Source: Embleya sp051903075 (lineage in GTDB: Bacteria; Actinomycetota; Actinomycetes; Streptomycetales; Streptomycetaceae). From it: a DNA stretch of 64,000 nt. The notes beneath the pieces were generated by a model that worked only from the letters and a program-made list of their open reading frames with translations, had not been told where the DNA came from and ran no database searches. Of the stretch, positions 36,051-45,764 are shown in pieces; position 1 is the first letter of the stretch, and every line of letters begins with the position of its first letter. Location of the stretch: NCBI RefSeq assembly GCF_051903075.1, contig NZ_CP182423.1, forward strand, positions 3,782,001-3,846,000, given 5' to 3'. Made by a program: the position numbers and the translations under genes.

Positions 36051-36147
36051 AACCGGCCGCTCGGTAGAACTTCCGTCAGCGCGGCCGACGCACCGACAGA
36101 GGTGCCGCCGCGTCCGCAGGACTGACGCGAGTTCGGGAGCAGCCCAG

Positions 36148-37782
36148 ATGAGCAACGACGTACCCACCACCGACGCAACTGCCCAAGCCGTTCCGGCCGA
36201 ATCCGCCCCGGCAGCGCCAACCGGGGCCGACGAATGTGCACCCGCGGAAGCCGAGGGCGGGCACCGCCGGGACCCGGCGCCCGAAGCCGGGCCGGTCAGC
36301 CGAGGGCGCGGGGACCGGCGCCGGGCACTGACCCGCAAGCGGCGCGTGCCGGCAGCTTTGGGCGTGACCGTACTGGCCGGCGTCCTGGTCGCCGGGAGCA
36401 TTCTCGTTCCGGACCTCGCCGCCTCGGCCGACTCTGCGGGCCGGCCCGCCGCCTGCGTCGCTCAGGATCCGACCCGGCCCCAACCGCCCGCGCAGACACC
36501 GATCCCGACGTCCGTCGCTACCGTGCGGCAGGCGTACTACTGCCTGTTCGACAACTACTACGGCGGCTCGCGGCTCGACGACCGCATACTGCTCCAGTAC
36601 GCCTTCCAGGCCGTCGTCCGCGAACTACGCAAGCGCGGTTCGGACCAGCCGAACGCCGTGCTGCCCGCCCTGACCGGCCACCGCGACAAGGACTGGGCGC
36701 GCTTCGGCAAGCGCCTCCAAGAGGTACTGGACGCGGCGCCGAACGACCAGGCGCTGCGCTCGTCCCTCGCCGTCGTCGCGATCCAGGGCATGCTCGCCGC
36801 CCTCCACGACAACCACGCGGGCTACCAGGCGTCCGGCATCGCCCCGGGCCCGGGCGCTCCCCGGTGGGGCCTCGGCGTCAGCCTGAACCACGCACTGCCA
36901 CGCGCCGAGACCGCGCCCGACTTCACCGGACCGCTGTTCGCCACCGAGGTCGCCGCGGGCAGCCCCGCTGCCGTCGCCGGACTCACGCCCGGCGACATCA
37001 TCGAGTCGGTGAACGGTGTCCCGGCCTTCACCAGCGGCAAACTCAACCCGGGAGTCCTGGACCTGCTGCGTCCGCCCGCTCCGCAACGCACGCCGGTGAC
37101 GCTGACGATACGCCGTCCCGCGACCGGTGAGACACGGCAACTGGCGGTCACCCCCGGCGAGTTGCCCCCACCGGCCCAACCGCACGTGGACGCCGCGGTG
37201 TTGGACGGCGGCATGGCCCGGATCCGCTTTGATGCCTTCTACCCGGGCGTCGCCCGGGAGATCCTCAAGGCCATCGCCGATCTCCGGGCGACGACGACGC
37301 TCACCGGCGTGATCTTCGACGTACGCGGCAACCGCGGCGGCGTCGCCGACGAAGGCAACATACTGCTGGGTGCCTTCATCCACGACGCGACGGTCCTCTC
37401 CTTCTGCGACGCCAACGGCCGCTGCGACCCCCAGCGCGTCGACGACAACACCCCGCTGCTGCACCTGCCGATGGTCACCCTCACCGACGACGGCTGCGCC
37501 TCCGCCTGCGAGGCGTTCGCGACCGGCGTCAAGGACCTGCACCTGGGCACCCTGATCGGCACCCGCACCGCGGGCGTGAACTCCGGTCCCGCCCGGTTGT
37601 ACGCGCTCGCCGACAACACGAGCGCGATCCGCTTCCCGTCGCAGCGCGCCATCGGCGCCAACGGCGAGATCGTCGACGGCATCGGCGTACCCCCCGACAT
37701 CTACGCGCCGCTGACCGCCGCGGACCGCTCCACCGGCCAGGACCCGGCCCTCGCCCAGGCGACATCGCTCCTCGAACACTAG
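36148..37782 (+). CDS. Membrane-anchored/secreted PDZ-containing S41-like protease
   Basis: 544 residues. A long cytosolic Ala/Pro-rich N-terminus precedes one TM helix (ALGVTVLAGVLVAGSILVPD). The external part has a helical cap (YYCLFDNYYGGSRLDDRI), a PDZ domain (ATEVAAGSPAAVAGLTPGDI, IESVNGVPA), then a TSPc fold with LTGVIFDVRGNRGGVADEGN, the Ser segment TLTDDGCASACEAFATG, and GTLIGTRTAGVNSG. The S41 Ser is plausible, but the classical Lys-containing GKG motif is not seen. It lies 97 bases after the sensor kinase, so the pair may sense envelope state and control this protease. Confidence 0.82.
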   Translation: MSNDVPTTDATAQAVPAESAPAAPTGADECAPAEAEGGHRRDPAPEAGPVSRGRGDRRRALTRKRRVPAALGVTVLAGVLVAGSILVPDLAASADSAGRPAACVAQDPTRPQPPAQTPIPTSVATVRQAYYCLFDNYYGGSRLDDRILLQYAFQAVVRELRKRGSDQPNAVLPALTGHRDKDWARFGKRLQEVLDAAPNDQALRSSLAVVAIQGMLAALHDNHAGYQASGIAPGPGAPRWGLGVSLNHALPRAETAPDFTGPLFATEVAAGSPAAVAGLTPGDIIESVNGVPAFTSGKLNPGVLDLLRPPAPQRTPVTLTIRRPATGETRQLAVTPGELPPPAQPHVDAAVLDGGMARIRFDAFYPGVAREILKAIADLRATTTLTGVIFDVRGNRGGVADEGNILLGAFIHDATVLSFCDANGRCDPQRVDDNTPLLHLPMVTLTDDGCASACEAFATGVKDLHLGTLIGTRTAGVNSGPARLYALADNTSAIRFPSQRAIGANGEIVDGIGVPPDIYAPLTAADRSTGQDPALAQATSLLEH

Positions 37783-38422
37783 CCAGAAAAAACAGTCCCC
37801 TGGGCCGCACAGCCGCAGAAGCCCCGCAGCACCCACAATCGGCATGACGCAGGGCCAGTGGCCGTTCTCTCGCATCCCGAGGGCGGCCTTCTGGGCGGTT
37901 CGGGAACCGGTCGTCGCGGTGTGATCGCGGATATGTGGCCGGATGCGGGCGGGGCGGGCCACGTGGCGGCGAGGCGTCATTCTTCGGTCTCGGTACTTCC
38001 GCTGCCGGGTTCCTCGGATACGGCAGTGGTGCGACCGCTGATGGTGCGGCGTCTGCCGGCGCCCTCCTCCGGCCCGCCCTACGGCCGTTTCGGTCCACCG
38101 CGAACCCGTGCCCACCCCCGGTAGCCGGCCAATGTGCCCGTCAAGGCCTTGGATTGTGCCCGACCGAAGAGGGGTCGTTCGCGCCCGTGGACGGCGTGTG
38201 GCCGGATGGCGTCCGGGTCGCGTGGGTGTCGCGGCTGGTGGGCGAGGGTTGGCGGCGCGGCCGATTTCCAACGGTGCCGGGCGCGAGCCCTTGCCGGCGT
38301 GCGGGTGCGCGATGAGACTTCCCATGCACGCTCTGCGGTGACCGGGGTGCGGGACAGGCTCCGGTCTCGGCTTTCGGCCATCGGTTCTGTCCCATGGACG
38401 AACATCCAGGAGTGCAAATCCC
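37783..38422. other. Intergenic region, nothing recognisable
   Basis: About 640 bases. Frames on both strands lack motifs. Immediately after the protease stop is an A-run (CCAGAAAAAACAGTCCCC) without a good stem. The right end should hold the promoter of the Cys-repeat protein. Confidence 0.4.
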
Positions 38423-38767
38423 ATGTCACGATCGAAAGTTCGGTCCGCGCTGCTCGCTCTGGGCACCGCGGCGGCCATGTTCGCCACCACCCAGGCATCC
38501 GCCGTGGCGACCGAGGCTCCGGCGCCGGCCCCGACGTACAGTTCGTATTCCTGCACGGTCCCGCCCGGCTACACCTACACCGCCGCCACCCTCGTCACGT
38601 TCTGCGGGGGCACCGGCTTCAGCCCGTACTACACCATCGAGCTGCCCTTCACGGGCCTGCAGGCATGCCTCGTGCCACCCGGCTTCACCTATACGGGGTC
38701 CACCAAGGTCACCTGGTGCGACCCCCACGGACGGTTCAGCAACCTGTACACCCTCCTGAAGATCTGA
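38423..38767 (+). CDS. Small secreted protein with two Cys-containing repeats
   Basis: 114 residues. Signal peptide MSRSKVRSALLALGTAAAMF then ATTQASAVA. The mature part is an internal duplication: SCTVPPGYTYTAATLVTFCG and ACLVPPGFTYTGSTKVTWCD, each with the pattern C-x-VPPG-(Y/F)-TYT-x3-V-T-x-C followed by an aromatic-rich stretch. Two disulfide-closed beta hairpins are likely. No known family; it may be an exported structural or antimicrobial-type protein. Confidence 0.7.
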   Translation: MSRSKVRSALLALGTAAAMFATTQASAVATEAPAPAPTYSSYSCTVPPGYTYTAATLVTFCGGTGFSPYYTIELPFTGLQACLVPPGFTYTGSTKVTWCDPHGRFSNLYTLLKI

Positions 38768-39009
38768 CCCCCGCGAACGCGGGCACGACGGCGGCCCGTA
38801 CGACCCACGCGGGGCCGCACGGGCCGCCTCTCGGCCAGGCCACGCCCATGTCGCGCGTGGTCGTGGGTCGAACGGTGCGGCAACTCTCGATGTCGGCACC
38901 GAGTACGGCTCGCTGACCCCCTGCGGGTTCCGCCCCTGTTCGCGTGGGCGACCCGTGCCCGCCCCGGCGCCGAAACGGCCGGGGCGGGCCGTGGCGTGAT
39001 GTGTGGGTC

Positions 39010-39129
39010 GTCCGTCCCCTGGGCCGTGCCGGACAACCGGACGAGATCGCCGCCGCCGTCTCCTGGTTGTTGTCCGCCGACGCCTCCTACACCACCGGAG
39101 CGAACCTCCGCGTGGCCGGCGGACTGTAG
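39010..39129 (+). pseudogene. SDR oxidoreductase C-terminal fragment
   Basis: Ends PLGRAGQPDEIAAAVSWLLS then TTGANLRVAGGL and a stop, the universal C-terminus of classical SDRs (PLGR.G.P.EIA..V.FL.S....TG..L.V.GG). The preceding Rossmann and YxxxK parts are absent. Confidence 0.75.
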
Positions 39130-39199
39130 CCCGAGCGGTCACACGACGGCACCACGCGGCGGTCCCTCCCCGGAATCCGGTCGACGGACCCTCGCCCGC

Positions 39200-39840
39200 C
39201 GGTCGGGTCGCCGGCTCCATCGAGGCCGCCGTCGACGTCACGCACCGGCCCTGCCCCCGGGAGGCCGCCGACATCGACCGGATCCCGATCGGACTGCCCG
39301 TCGACAACTGCGTCCTCGGCGTCTTCGACCACGACGGCCGCCCGGTCGCCGCGCGGGGGCGGAGAGCGAACTGCGCATCGGAGGCCTGCCGTTGGCCCTG
39401 GGTCACCTCAACCGGCCGGAGCCCACCCATCGGTCGTTCATACCCGCGCACGCCGACGCGTCGGTGCCCCCGCCGGCGCTGCGCCAACGCGCGGAGGAAC
39501 GGCTGAACGCCCGGTCGTGCACCCGGCCCCACCCGTCGCCGCGCGACCGGCCCGACGGTGAACGGCCGCTGCTGCGAAGCCTGTTGCGCGAACGCGCCGG
39601 CGGGTTGGCCCCGTCCGCCGAGGAAGACGGCCCAAGACACCCTGGCGTCGTTCCGGTACAAGGTCCTGCCCCAGGCCGCGGAGATCGACGACCTGCGGGC
39701 CCGCTTCGTGGCGCTCGGCGGGTGCGGTCTCCTCGGCGCGCGTGTGGCCGCCGAGACCCACCACCGACCCGGAGTCTCCCCGCCGCCAGGCTACTTCCTG
39801 CCCAACGACCCCTCCCCGGCCGAATTTTGCGCGCCGTCGC
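39200..39840 (+). pseudogene. NRPS adenylation-carrier module remnant
   Basis: Forward pieces in changing frames: DIDRIPIGLPVDNCVLGVFD HDGRPV, then ESELRIGGLPLALGHLNRPE PTHRSFIP, which match NRPS A-domain motifs around A6-A7 (GELxIGGxxLAxGYLNRPELT). Next comes ALRQRAEERL, like the end of the A domain, and RARFVALGGCGLLGARVAAE, like a carrier domain in which the phosphopantetheine Ser of LGGxS is gone. Frameshifts and lost motifs show a dead fragment. Confidence 0.5.
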
Positions 39841-39868
39841 GGCCGCGGCCCCGCTGGCGGGGTGGGGG

Positions 39869-40078
39869 TCAGGCGTCGCCGTTGAGCATGGCGGCGGTCA
39901 GGACGCTGCCGGCGACACCCCAGCCGCCGTCGACGACCTCGTCGATCAGCACGACGGTGGTGGAGCGGGCCCGCTCACCGTAGATCTCGGCGTACAGGTC
40001 TGTGGTGCGCTGGACGATCTTCTTCTTGTCCTCGGCGGTGACGGTGCCCGCGGGGACCTTGAAGTTGGCGAAAGGCAT
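39869..40078 (-). CDS. 4-oxalocrotonate tautomerase-family protein
   Basis: 69 residues from ATG 40078 with AAGGAG eight bases upstream. MPFANFKVPAGTVTAEDKKK leaves Pro as the N-terminal catalytic base after Met removal. It continues IVQRTTDLYAEIYGERARST and TVVLIDEVVDGGWGVAG, the normal tautomerase beta-alpha-beta layout. Small oligomeric cytosolic enzyme, substrate unknown. It lies downstream of the SDR genes on the same strand. Confidence 0.88.
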   Translation of the reverse strand: MPFANFKVPAGTVTAEDKKKIVQRTTDLYAEIYGERARSTTVVLIDEVVDGGWGVAGSVLTAAMLNGDA

Positions 40079-40182
40079 GGGTGTTTCTCCTTGAGTGTTT
40101 TCTTCCGTGACGCGGAAGCCCGGGGCCGCGAAGGCGCGGCCTCGGGATTGATCCCGACCGATCCCGACCGGTGCCGGCGTGG

Positions 40183-40481
40183 TCAGTGGCCGGCGCCGTG
40201 GACCATGAGGGTGGTCTCGATGCCGAAGCCGAACTTGATCGGCTCGGCGGCGTAGCTCTCGGCGAGGGCGTTCATCGCGGCCCTGGCGGCGACGTACGGC
40301 CCCAGGAAGGGCGGATGTCCGCCGCGGGTCGAGGAGAAGCCGACCCACACCGGCAGGCCCCGTCCCCGGTCGCGCATGAATGGCAGCACCGCGCGGTTCA
40401 CCCGCTGCGTGGACAGGACGTCGACGTCGTCCCGAAACCGCTCGACGCGCCCGTGACCACCACGACGTTCGGCTGCGGCAT
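40183..40481 (-). pseudogene. SDR with internal deletion
   Basis: From ATG 40481 the frame reads MPQPNVVVVTGASSG, an SDR cofactor-binding opening. After a frame change the sequence jumps to NRAVLPFMRDRGRGLPVWVG then PYVAARAAMNALAESYAAE, the catalytic YxxxR/K region, and stops at 40183. About 90 central residues and the C-terminus are missing. Its start overlaps the stop of the intact SDR upstream. Confidence 0.7.
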
Positions 40482-41302
40482 CACACCATGCCCCCATTGG
40501 CGCGCAGGACCTGGCCGTTGATCCAGTGCCCCGCCGGGCTCGCGAGGAAGGCGACCACCCGGGCGATGTCGTCGGGGGTGCCCAGCCGCTCCAGGGGCGG
40601 GGTCTTGGCGAGCCGGTCGATCTCCTCGGGCGTCTTTCCGTCGAGGAACAGGTCCGTGGCGGTGGGGCCGGGCGCGACGGTGTTGACCGTGACGTCGCGT
40701 CCGCGCAACTCGCGCGCGAGGATCAGCGTGAGCGACTCGACCGCCGCCTTGCTCGCCGCATACGCGCCGTACGCGGGAAACCGGGTGCCCACCACGGAGG
40801 TGGAGAACCCCACGAACGAGCCGCCCGCCCGCAGTCGCCGGGCGGCCTGCTGCGCCACGACGAAGGCGCCGCGGATGTTGGTGCGATGTACCGCGTCGAG
40901 CACCGCCAGGTCGAGCTCGGCGACGGGGGACAGGGCCAGTCGGCCGGCGCAGTTCACCACGACGTCCACGCCGCCGTACTCCCGCTCCGCCCGCTCGAAC
41001 AACGCCGCGACCGCGTGCTCGTCCGCGATGTCCGCGCGGACGGAGACCGCCCGCCCGCCGCCGGCGGTGACCGCCGCCACCGTCTCCTCGGCGGCGACCG
41101 CGTCGCGGGTGTAGTTCACCACGACCGCGAGACCGCCCCGAGCGAGTTCGAGGGAAACCGCCCGGCCGATGCCGCGCGAGCCGCCGGTGACGATGGCGAC
41201 TCGCCCGGCCGCTTCGGGAGGACTGGTCGCCTCGGAGGTACTGGTCGCCTCGGGAGTACTGGTCGCCTCGGCGGGAGTGGTTGTGGAGTGGTTCGTAGTC
41301 AT
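40481..41302 (-). CDS. SDR family NAD(P)-dependent oxidoreductase
   Basis: 273 residues from ATG 41302. After an unusual Thr/Glu/Ala-rich tail with three copies of a PEATS-like element, the Rossmann motif RVAIVTGGSRGIGRAV, NCAG (VVNCAGRL), catalytic Ser (FSTSVVGT), YGAYAASK and C-terminal GHWINGQVLRANGGM are all present. Divergent from the XRE-type regulator at 41390 across an 87-base gap with a perfect palindrome, so it is the likely target of that regulator. Confidence 0.9.
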   Translation of the reverse strand: MTTNHSTTTPAEATSTPEATSTSEATSPPEAAGRVAIVTGGSRGIGRAVSLELARGGLAVVVNYTRDAVAAEETVAAVTAGGGRAVSVRADIADEHAVAALFERAEREYGGVDVVVNCAGRLALSPVAELDLAVLDAVHRTNIRGAFVVAQQAARRLRAGGSFVGFSTSVVGTRFPAYGAYAASKAAVESLTLILARELRGRDVTVNTVAPGPTATDLFLDGKTPEEIDRLAKTPPLERLGTPDDIARVVAFLASPAGHWINGQVLRANGGMV

Positions 41303-41335
41303 GCCCTCCACGATGCGCTGCGCCGGCAGGCGGAA

Positions 41336-41356
41336 CCAGGGGATGTCATCCCCTGG
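41336..41356. promoter_or_regulatory. Perfect palindromic operator between SDR and XRE regulator
   Basis: Arms CCAGGGGATG (41336-41345) and CATCCCCTGG (41347-41356) surround a single T. It sits centrally in the 87-base divergent gap, the usual place for an autoregulatory operator that controls both genes. Confidence 0.8.
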
Positions 41357-41389
41357 GTCGCCGGCCCGGCCCGACGCACAATGGCGGGC

Positions 41390-42250
41390 ATGGGATCCGT
41401 GAAGTACACCGAGCTGGGAGCGTTCCTGCGCTCCCGGCGCGCCCGCATCCGCCCCGCCGACGTGGGTCTTCCCCACGGACCCCGCCGCCGGGTGCCCGGG
41501 CTGCGCCGCGACGAGGTCGCCCACCTCGCCGGCGTGTCGGTGGACTACTACAACGAACTCGAACGCGGCGCCGGATCCCAGCCCTCCGAGCAGATGATCG
41601 CCGCACTGGCGAGGGCCCTGCGCCTGACCGCCGACGAGCGCGACCACCTCTACCACCTGGCCGATCGCCCGGTGCCCGGGCCCGGCGGAGCGGCCTCGCA
41701 CGTCCATCCCGGCATGCTCGACCTGCTCACCCGGCTGACCTCGACCCCCGCACAGGTCATCACCGACCTGCACGTCACGCTCATCCAGAACCCGCTCGCG
41801 GTGGCGCTGCTCGGGGACCAGTCCGGCTTCCGGGGCGCGCGGGCGAGCTTCGTGCTCCGATGGTTCACCGAACCCGACGCCCGCCGGCTGTATCCCGAAG
41901 CCGAACACGCGGGCCAGTCCCGGGCCTTCGTCGCCGACCTGCGGGCCGCCGCCGCCCGACGCGATGCCAAGGACCCCGAGGCCCGTTCGATGATCGAATC
42001 GCTCCTCGACACCTCGCCCGAATTCGCCGCCCTGTGGGCCGACCACGACGTGGCGTTCCGGCGCGACGACCGCAAACGCCTCGACCACCCCATGCTCGGC
42101 CCGATCGAGGTCAACTGCCTCAACCTGTTCAGCGAGGACGGCCGACAACGACTGCTGTGGTTCACCCCCGCGGTCGGCACCGACAGCGCCGACCTCCTCG
42201 ACCTGCTCGCCGTCCTCGGCACCCAGGAGGTCACCGGACCAAAACGCTGA
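41390..42250 (+). CDS. XRE/HTH_31-MmyB-type transcriptional regulator
   Basis: 286 residues from ATG 41390 (an in-frame ATG at 41381 is also possible). N-terminal HTH: ELGAFLRSRRARIRPADVGL, RRVPGLRRDEVAHLAGVSVD, YYNELERGAGSQPSEQMIAA. The rest is the MmyB-like ligand-binding domain (VITDLHVTLIQNPLAVALLG, MLGPIEVNCLNLFSEDGRQR). This family typically represses a divergent SDR, matching the layout here. Confidence 0.92.
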   Translation: MGSVKYTELGAFLRSRRARIRPADVGLPHGPRRRVPGLRRDEVAHLAGVSVDYYNELERGAGSQPSEQMIAALARALRLTADERDHLYHLADRPVPGPGGAASHVHPGMLDLLTRLTSTPAQVITDLHVTLIQNPLAVALLGDQSGFRGARASFVLRWFTEPDARRLYPEAEHAGQSRAFVADLRAAAARRDAKDPEARSMIESLLDTSPEFAALWADHDVAFRRDDRKRLDHPMLGPIEVNCLNLFSEDGRQRLLWFTPAVGTDSADLLDLLAVLGTQEVTGPKR

Positions 42251-42461
42251 CGACTGCCCGTCTCGACCCGTCGTGCGCCCGGTCGGCGCCCTTCGGTGAG
42301 GTCGCCGAGCCAGGGCGTTGGAACAGCACTCCGGGCCGGCGTTCACGCTCACGGCGGAGTAAGGCTTGCCGTGCCTTTCGGCCGAGTCCGACTCTATGGG
42401 GAAAGTCCTCAGACAATCTGAGCACCTGAGTACCTGAGGACTGGAAAAGGGAGAACGGATC

Positions 42462-42620
42462 ATGACAGACCCTCACGGCCTGACGCTGGTCGAGCAGGCC
42501 GCAGCGGTTCGTGCGCGCGTTGTCTCGCCGACCGAGCTGGTCGACCATCACCTGCGCCGAATCGAGGAGTCGGATGAGTTCATCCGCATGCGCAAGTCCC
42601 CGACGCCTACCGCCGGGTAG
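42462..42620 (+). pseudogene. Amidase N-terminal fragment
   Basis: From ATG 42462: MTDPHGLTLVEQAAAVRARV then VSPTELVDHHLRRIEE, the start of amidase-signature enzymes. After about 45 codons the frame loses similarity and stops at 42618. A good ribosome site (AAAGGGAG) still precedes it. Confidence 0.75.
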
Positions 42621-42653
42621 CCGCGCACCGTCCGGGGCGGCGCACGTAACCGG

Positions 42654-43400
42654 TCAGAAGGGTGGTTCGAGATCGCCGCGGCCGTCGCTGTGTGGCCCGC
42701 AGTCCCAGGGATCCTCCTGGAGAGGTTCGATGTCGGTGACGTCGTGGCCCCGTGTTTCGAGGGCCCTCCGGGCGATGCGCCGGTTGAAGTCGTCACTGCC
42801 GGTGTCCAGGATGCGGCGCGCGTGCACGGCGAGCTGATCGCGGTGTCGGGCAAGCGAGGGGTGTTCGACGAGGACGAGCGCGGCGAGGCCGGCGGCTTCG
42901 CGCACGTCCTCGTGATTGTCGTGCAGGAAGGGCACGACGGCTCGATGGAGCATCGGGCGCAGGTCCCGGAGGGCCGCCACCGTGGTGCCGGGGGCGAGGA
43001 AGCCGGGGCAGTACCGCTCGACTCGGTCGACGATCTCGTCGGAGGCGTCGTAGGCCGTGGAAGCCAACCAGTTCAGCAATGTCGCGCGGATAGGGACGTT
43101 GCGATACGGCCGCAGGGTCATGGCGGCCGGGTGGGCGAGGACACCGGCGACATACATGGCGACGGGGGCGGTGGCTTCGTAGATGCAGTTCTGATGGCAG
43201 ACCAGCTCCGTCAGTTCCGATAGAGCGGTGACCTGCACCCTGGGATCGGGCTCCAGCAACCGTGCCAGGACTTCGGGAAGGCATTCACCGTTCCCGAAAG
43301 CCGTCTGGAGCGAACCCCACTCAGTCTCCGCCAGGACTGCCTGGTAGGGCGGCAAGTCGGGCTCGCGGGGTACCCCGGCCTTGGAACTGCTGTGGTTCAC
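42654..43400 (-). CDS. HEAT-repeat-like hypothetical protein
   Basis: 248 residues, all helical: VQVTALSELTELVCHQNCIY, AAMTLRPYRNVPIRATLLNW, ALRDLRPMLHRAVVPFLHDN HEDVREAAGLAALVL. Paired helices with D/N turns resemble HEAT repeats (about five). No catalytic residues. Such proteins occur as stand-alone immunity or scaffold proteins in Streptomyces; nothing nearby suggests a partner. Confidence 0.7.
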   Translation of the reverse strand: MNHSSSKAGVPREPDLPPYQAVLAETEWGSLQTAFGNGECLPEVLARLLEPDPRVQVTALSELTELVCHQNCIYEATAPVAMYVAGVLAHPAAMTLRPYRNVPIRATLLNWLASTAYDASDEIVDRVERYCPGFLAPGTTVAALRDLRPMLHRAVVPFLHDNHEDVREAAGLAALVLVEHPSLARHRDQLAVHARRILDTGSDDFNRRIARRALETRGHDVTDIEPLQEDPWDCGPHSDGRGDLEPPF

Positions 43401-44537
43401 GGCCCGAACCTAGCCCAGACTTCCGACACTTCGTTCGCATCGTTTCCGCCCCTGCGCCCTTTCCGACGGCCGCCTCGGCGGGTGCGGCCTGGAACGCCCG
43501 GTCGGCGCTCTGGTGTTCCTTACGACTTTCGGGTCCGGTTGCTGATCGGGCGGGAAAATCGCAGATCGGCGCGGATCGGTGTTGTCTCACCGAGCGTTTC
43601 GGGACACCGACCGGCACACCTGGACCGCGCTACGGAGCGCCCGCTCGACGAACGGTGGCCGACGCTGGGGGAGTGCATGCGAGGCGCGCCCGCCGGCCAC
43701 CCGCTGCGGGAGCGGGCGGACGAACCCGACACCACCGCGATCGCGGCCCGGGACGCGTTCGACGACCTGCTGCGTCCCCTCGACGCGACGGCGTGGCACA
43801 AGAAGCGCCCCCAGGACTTCCCCGCGCTGCGAACCCGCGATCAACTCCTCGACATGACCGACCGGCCCGGTACTCCGCTCGATTGCCCCCACCCGCACCG
43901 ACATGCCCCGCGGCGGGCGACGGCGTCGGCGCCGTCCCGCCCGACGTGTTGCTCGATTGCGCCCGTTCGTCGGCAACGGCCCCAGACCGCGTCGGCACAC
44001 GGGCAGGGCCAAGCCGACCTCTCGCGCCCGCCCCCCGCCACGCCGGGCTCGGGATGCGGGCGTCCCGGAGTGCCGTGCGTGAATCAAGACCCGGCTCCGG
44101 CGCGGTGACGCGCGGGCCGCGGGGCGGCCGTGGCGGTGAAGGCAGACCGGGCGGGAGCGGAGGGAGGTCGGGCAGGACGGGAGACCTTTTTCTGCTCGCC
44201 GTCACTCCTGGGGGTGTACCGATTTGCCTCGGTGCGCTTTTGCACGGAAGCCCCCCACGGGGCATGGAGCGGTCCCGCGCACGCCGTCGCCGATCCCGAA
44301 CCGTCGTGCAGCGAACAGGGCACGGCCCGCGTTCGGTACGGCAACCTGCACACGCACATCCCAGGAAGTGGACTCCAAGTGTTCCGGGCGGTGGAACGGA
44401 CCGGAGAGTCATGCCCACGATCGTGTGACCGAGCACGTCCACGCCTCGATGAACTGCGACCTCACCGCCGCCGCAGCGGCCGGCGCGGCCGGCGTTCCTT
44501 CGGTTCGCTCACTGGGGTGATTCCAAGGGTCACCCGC
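43401..44537. other. About 1.1 kb without a supportable gene
   Basis: A forward stretch at about 43640-43860 (RWPTLGECMRGAPAGHPLRE, RDAFDDLLRPLDATAWHKKR) has protein-like composition but no identifiable family and breaks off soon after. Elsewhere the frames lack bias. Probably decayed gene material. Confidence 0.4.
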
Positions 44538-45275
44538 TCACGATTCCCAGGGGTACTCCGGAGGCCAGCGATAGCCGAGCTTCTCGGCGGCCGTCTGCGA
44601 ACCGCCCCAGACCTGTGCCGTGGCACGGGGATCTTCGGCGGTCAGCCGGGCTTCGAGTTGCTCCGCTTGGCCGGCTGGGTCGTCCGCGGAGATCGGTAGC
44701 CTGATCCCGAACTGGAGCCAGACATCCCCACGCTCGCCACAGCCGCGAGGGGAGCGCAGCACGACGTCGATCCAGTCGGGTTCGTTCCGATGGTCCCAGA
44801 TCGCTTCGAGTTCGCAGTCCCAGGCGACCAGCGCACTGTCGTCCCCTGTCAGCTTTGCTTCGAGTAGATCGGCGACCACGGTGCCGGGCCATTGCCACCT
44901 GCGGTCCGCCTCGGCCCGGGCGACCTCGGCGTCGTACTGGTCGGCGGAGAACCGGCAGTCGGCCAGGCTGACATCCTTGTTCATCGGATTGCGCCAGCCT
45001 GTCCAGAGCACGTGCTCCATTTCGCGCCTGATCGTCACGTGGAGGGCGCCGCAGCACTCCTCCACGCATCCGGTCTCGGCGATGCGGACCTCGCGAGGGG
45101 TGGTGGTGGCCCGCAGTAGCCCCGTCGATCCCAGTAGGTGCCTTGGGCTGACGCTCCGGTAGGGGGAGTCGGCGAACAGGTCCAGTCCGCCGATGATCGG
45201 GCGGACCTCCAGCCCGACCTCGGCAGCCGGCGGGCAGATGATGCGCAGTTCCAGAACGTCCACGGTGTCGGCCAC
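44538..45275 (-). CDS. Hypothetical protein, 245 residues
   Basis: Starts MADTVDVLELRIICPPAAEV. Rich in Asp, Glu and Trp, with short strands and CVEECCGALHVTI (three Cys within five residues) near residue 72, then WQWPGTVVADLLEAKLTGDD and YRWPPEYPWES at the end. No signal peptide or TM helix. The family was not recognised, but codon bias is good over the whole length. Cys clustering might indicate metal binding. Confidence 0.6.
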   Translation of the reverse strand: MADTVDVLELRIICPPAAEVGLEVRPIIGGLDLFADSPYRSVSPRHLLGSTGLLRATTTPREVRIAETGCVEECCGALHVTIRREMEHVLWTGWRNPMNKDVSLADCRFSADQYDAEVARAEADRRWQWPGTVVADLLEAKLTGDDSALVAWDCELEAIWDHRNEPDWIDVVLRSPRGCGERGDVWLQFGIRLPISADDPAGQAEQLEARLTAEDPRATAQVWGGSQTAAEKLGYRWPPEYPWES

Positions 45276-45764
45276 CGACCGATGATGGTCGACCGGACCG
45301 CCGCTGTCACCCGAATTACCGCGGCCTGCGGGTACGTCTTCTCGGTGGTGGGTTCGGGGAGTGGTGCCCTGGCCCGGCGGGGTGCGGCACGGATTGAGAA
45401 TGTTCGTCTGTGCATGGCGGCTTGGGGTTTCCGTTGTCGCGGTGGGTGTGTCTTTCGGCGATGGGTGGGTTGGCCTGCGGTGTCGCAGGGTTTGAGAAGG
45501 CCGCGCAGCGTGATTGGGAATTCCCTGTAATGGGCGTCGTGTTCATTGGTCCGGGCCGATTTCGGTCGCCGTCCGCATCATCGCCTCGTTGGGCCGGGGT
45601 TGCTCGAGCCGCCGGCTGCCCTCGCACCGGATCGCCCGCGCGCCGCAGTCGGGTGAGCGCCGGCGCTTCCCCTGCTCAACGTACCCAGACGGGAGACGAC
45701 CGCAAGGGCCGCAGGATTGGACACACCAGCTGCTACGCGGTACCCGACCCTGCCCCGTGGTGGT

